DNA of 6,963 nt, from positions 1-6,963 of the forward strand of contig CAKTSC010000071.1 of assembly GCA_934597465.1 (NCBI GenBank). Direction: 5' to 3'. The notes under the pieces are model-generated. The model was not told the DNA's origin. It did no database searches and saw only the letters and a program-made list of their open reading frames with translations. The translations under genes and the position numbers were made by a program. The DNA is from an uncultured Dysosmobacter sp. Its GTDB lineage: Bacteria > Bacillota > Clostridia > Oscillospirales > Oscillospiraceae. Below are positions 5,483 through 6,963 of the stretch, piece by piece. The first letter of the stretch is position 1. Each line of letters opens with the position of its first letter.

Positions 5483-6695
5483 TCTCTTGCTCCTTTCCAA
5501 GGGGGAGCTCCACGCGGGCCGTGAAGCCGCCCTCACCCAGCGTGACGGTGACGGCGTCTCCCGCCGCAACGTCACGGTATGTCCTCAGTATCCGCCCGCC
5601 GGCATCCCGGGCCACGGCGTAGCCCCGGGCCAGCACCTTCAGGGGGCTCATGGCGTCCAGCGCGGCGGAGAGGGCCGCGAAGCGCTGCCGCCGCCGGGAG
5701 AGCTGCCCCTGCATGAGATCCCCCAGCCGCTGCTGGCGGTGCAGGAGCTCCATCCGTTTGTCCTGGACGAAGGCCAGGGGCTCCGTCAGGCAGCGCCGGG
5801 CGGCAAGCTTTGTGAGCCTGTCCCGCTCCGCCTGCAGGCGTTTTCCCTGCCCCTCCGCCATGCGCTGGCGGCAGGAGAGCAGGAAGCGCCGCAGCTCCCC
5901 CTGATCCGGCACGGCGATCTCCGCCGCGTGGGAGGGGGTGGACGCCCGGACATCCGCCACGAAGTCCGCGATGGTGACGTCCGGCTCGTGGCCCACGGCG
6001 GAGATCACCGGCGTCTCGCAGGTGGCGATGGCCCGGGCCACCCGCTCGTCGTTGAAGGCCCAGAGATCCTCCAGGGAGCCGCCGCCCCGGCCGGTGATGA
6101 TAAGGTCGCCGATCTTCCACCGATCCGCGTAGCGGATGGCCCCCGCGATCTCTGCCGGGGCCTCCGCCCCCTGCACCCGGACGGGCAGCAGGATGACCTT
6201 TGCCAGGGGGTAGCGCCGCCGGAGAATGCGGATCATGTCGTGTACCGCCGCCCCGGCGGTGGAGGTCACGATGGCGATGCGCTCCGGGTACTCCGGCAGG
6301 GGCACCTTCCGCTCCCGGTCGAAGAGCCCCTCCGCCTGGAGCCGGGCCTTTAATTGCTCAAAGGCCACCGCCAGATCACCGGCCCCCTCGGGGATCAGCT
6401 CCTCTGCGTAGAGCTGGTAGGCTCCGTCCCAGGGGAAGACGCCCACCCGGCCTGTCACCACCACCTGCATCCCGTTCTCCGGGCGGAAGCGCAGGCGCAG
6501 GGCCTGGCTCTTGAAGAGCACGCAGCGCAGGGCCCCGCCGGGATCCTTCAGTGTGAAGTAGTGGTGCCCGGAGGGATAGATCTTGTAGTTGGAGAGCTCG
6601 CCCCGGACGGCCACGCTCCGCAGCAGGGGTTCCCCCTCCAGCAGGAGCTTCACCACGCCGTTGAGCTCGCTGACGGTGATGATCCGGCGCTCCAA
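5460..6695 (-). CDS. xseA: Exodeoxyribonuclease VII large subunit
   Basis: A 411-residue catalytic subunit of exonuclease VII. The N-terminal OB-fold region covers about residues 5-100 (RGELSNYK 31-38, GHHYFTLKD 43-51). The nuclease core follows with GRGGGSLEDLWAFN (202-215) and SAVGHEPDVTIADFVAD (232-248), then RASTPSHAAE (250-259). A coiled-coil-prone Arg/Gln/Leu-rich stretch (about 265-345) leads to the conserved LARGYAV (355-361). The start is TTG (6693-6695): it lies seven bases after an AAGGGAGG binding site and gives ERRIITVSELN, the usual N-terminus. The upstream in-frame ATG at 6842 would overlap nusB and read through a hairpin with no family similarity. The next in-frame ATG is only at Met76. 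The stop overlaps xseB. Confidence 0.95.
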   Translation of the reverse strand: MERRIITVSELNGVVKLLLEGEPLLRSVAVRGELSNYKIYPSGHHYFTLKDPGGALRCVLFKSQALRLRFRPENGMQVVVTGRVGVFPWDGAYQLYAEELIPEGAGDLAVAFEQLKARLQAEGLFDRERKVPLPEYPERIAIVTSTAGAAVHDMIRILRRRYPLAKVILLPVRVQGAEAPAEIAGAIRYADRWKIGDLIITGRGGGSLEDLWAFNDERVARAIATCETPVISAVGHEPDVTIADFVADVRASTPSHAAEIAVPDQGELRRFLLSCRQRMAEGQGKRLQAERDRLTKLAARRCLTEPLAFVQDKRMELLHRQQRLGDLMQGQLSRRRQRFAALSAALDAMSPLKVLARGYAVARDAGGRILRTYRDVAAGDAVTVTLGEGGFTARVELPLGKEQENGKESAL

Positions 6696-6700
6696 GGCGC

Positions 6701-6710
6701 TCCCTCCCTT
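6701..6710 (-). promoter_or_regulatory. Ribosome binding site that fixes the TTG start of xseA
   Basis: Minus-strand AAGGGAGGGA lies just upstream of the TTG codon at 6693-6695, with suitable spacing. It supports the TTG rather than the more distant ATG at 6840-6842 that lies inside nusB. Confidence 0.7.
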
Positions 6711-6737
6711 CGACCCAGACTCTCCCCCACACAGGGG

Positions 6738-6774
6738 AAAAGCGGGACGGCGGCTGATCCCGCGTCCCGCTTTT
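6738..6774. terminator. Hairpin between nusB and xseA, possible attenuator or bidirectional terminator
   Basis: Perfect 12-base arms, 6738-6749 (AAAAGCGGGACG) and 6763-6774 (CGTCCCGCTTTT), enclose a 13-base loop that can add three more pairs. The hairpin begins three bases after the nusB stop. Toward xseA the T-run is only four bases, then C; on the plus strand it is six T. In the direction of the genes it should be a weak terminator at best. I see no clear promoter between it and xseA, so xseA probably depends on read-through. A second four-base-pair stem (6725-6737) follows directly. Confidence 0.55.
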
Positions 6775-6777
6775 TTC

Positions 6778-6963
6778 TCAGCTTTCGGCGGCTTCCCCTC
6801 CGGCGGGCTTCCCGGCCTCGGCCGGGAGCTCCTGGCGGGCAAAGCTGCCCAGGATGCCGTTGATGAACTTCACCGTCTCCGGCGTCTCGTAGTGCTTGGC
6901 GATCTCCACGGCCTCGTTGATGGCGGCGCCGTTGGGGATCTCCGGCATGTAGAGGATCTCATA
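6778..6963 (-). CDS. nusB: Transcription antitermination factor NusB, C-terminal fragment
   Basis: The last 61 codons of a gene that continues beyond the right edge. The fragment reads [11 protein letters not shown], then [25 protein letters not shown] helices and [10 protein letters not shown] (33-42 of the fragment), the conserved end of NusB. NusB with NusE (ribosomal protein S10) binds boxA RNA and supports antitermination, mainly in rRNA operons. After the family core there is a tail of about 18 residues rich in Ala, Gly, Pro and Glu, ending AAES, probably disordered. The stop is TGA at 6778-6780, followed at once by a hairpin. nusB upstream of xseA fits the standard Firmicute gene order, although folD is missing between them. 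Confidence 0.9.
   Translation of the reverse strand, partial: YEILYMPEIPNGAAINEAVEIAKHYETPETVKFINGILGSFARQELPAEAGKPAGGEAAES

Noticed and set aside
6696..6842. Upstream extension of xseA to an ATG at 6842
   Set aside because: It would overlap the nusB coding region in another frame and read through a hairpin; the TTG at 6695 has a good binding site and gives the family N-terminus.

Overview
The window is a block of housekeeping genes from a GC-rich (roughly 60-65% by eye) low-branching Firmicute, most likely a clostridial lineage such as Oscillospiraceae. Everything lies on the minus strand. Read in the direction of transcription (from base 6963 down to base 1) the order is nusB (3' end only), xseA, xseB, ispA, dxs, tlyA, nadK, argR and recN (first 11 codons only). 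This is the gene order known from Bacillus and Clostridium genomes. Here nadK sits between tlyA and argR, as is common in Clostridia, and folD is absent between nusB and xseA. The taxonomic placement is inferred from gene order and base composition, not from a marker gene search.

The layout falls into two tightly packed transcription blocks. The first holds nusB, an 82-base gap with a hairpin, then xseA-xseB-ispA with a 23-base overlap and a 3-base gap. The second holds dxs-tlyA-nadK-argR-recN, joined by 4-, 4- and 11-base overlaps and a 21-base gap, so translational coupling is likely throughout. Between the blocks is the only sizeable non-coding stretch (4050-4348, 299 bases). It contains, in transcription order, a small hairpin, a perfect 15-bp terminator-like stem, a near-perfect 24-bp palindrome, an extended -10 promoter and a structured leader of about 118 nt. 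The leader ends in a hairpin that covers the dxs Shine-Dalgarno sequence.

Functionally the genes combine isoprenoid synthesis (dxs makes DXP at the start of the MEP pathway; ispA builds farnesyl diphosphate at the other end), DNA repair (exonuclease VII subunits xseA and xseB, and recN), NADP supply (nadK), rRNA methylation (tlyA), transcription antitermination (nusB) and arginine-responsive regulation (argR). I see no mobile element, CRISPR array, RNA gene, phage gene or unknown protein-coding gene. The unusual material is regulatory (the ispA-dxs gap) and a few altered active-site or ligand-site residues, above all in ArgR. I found no previously undescribed system.
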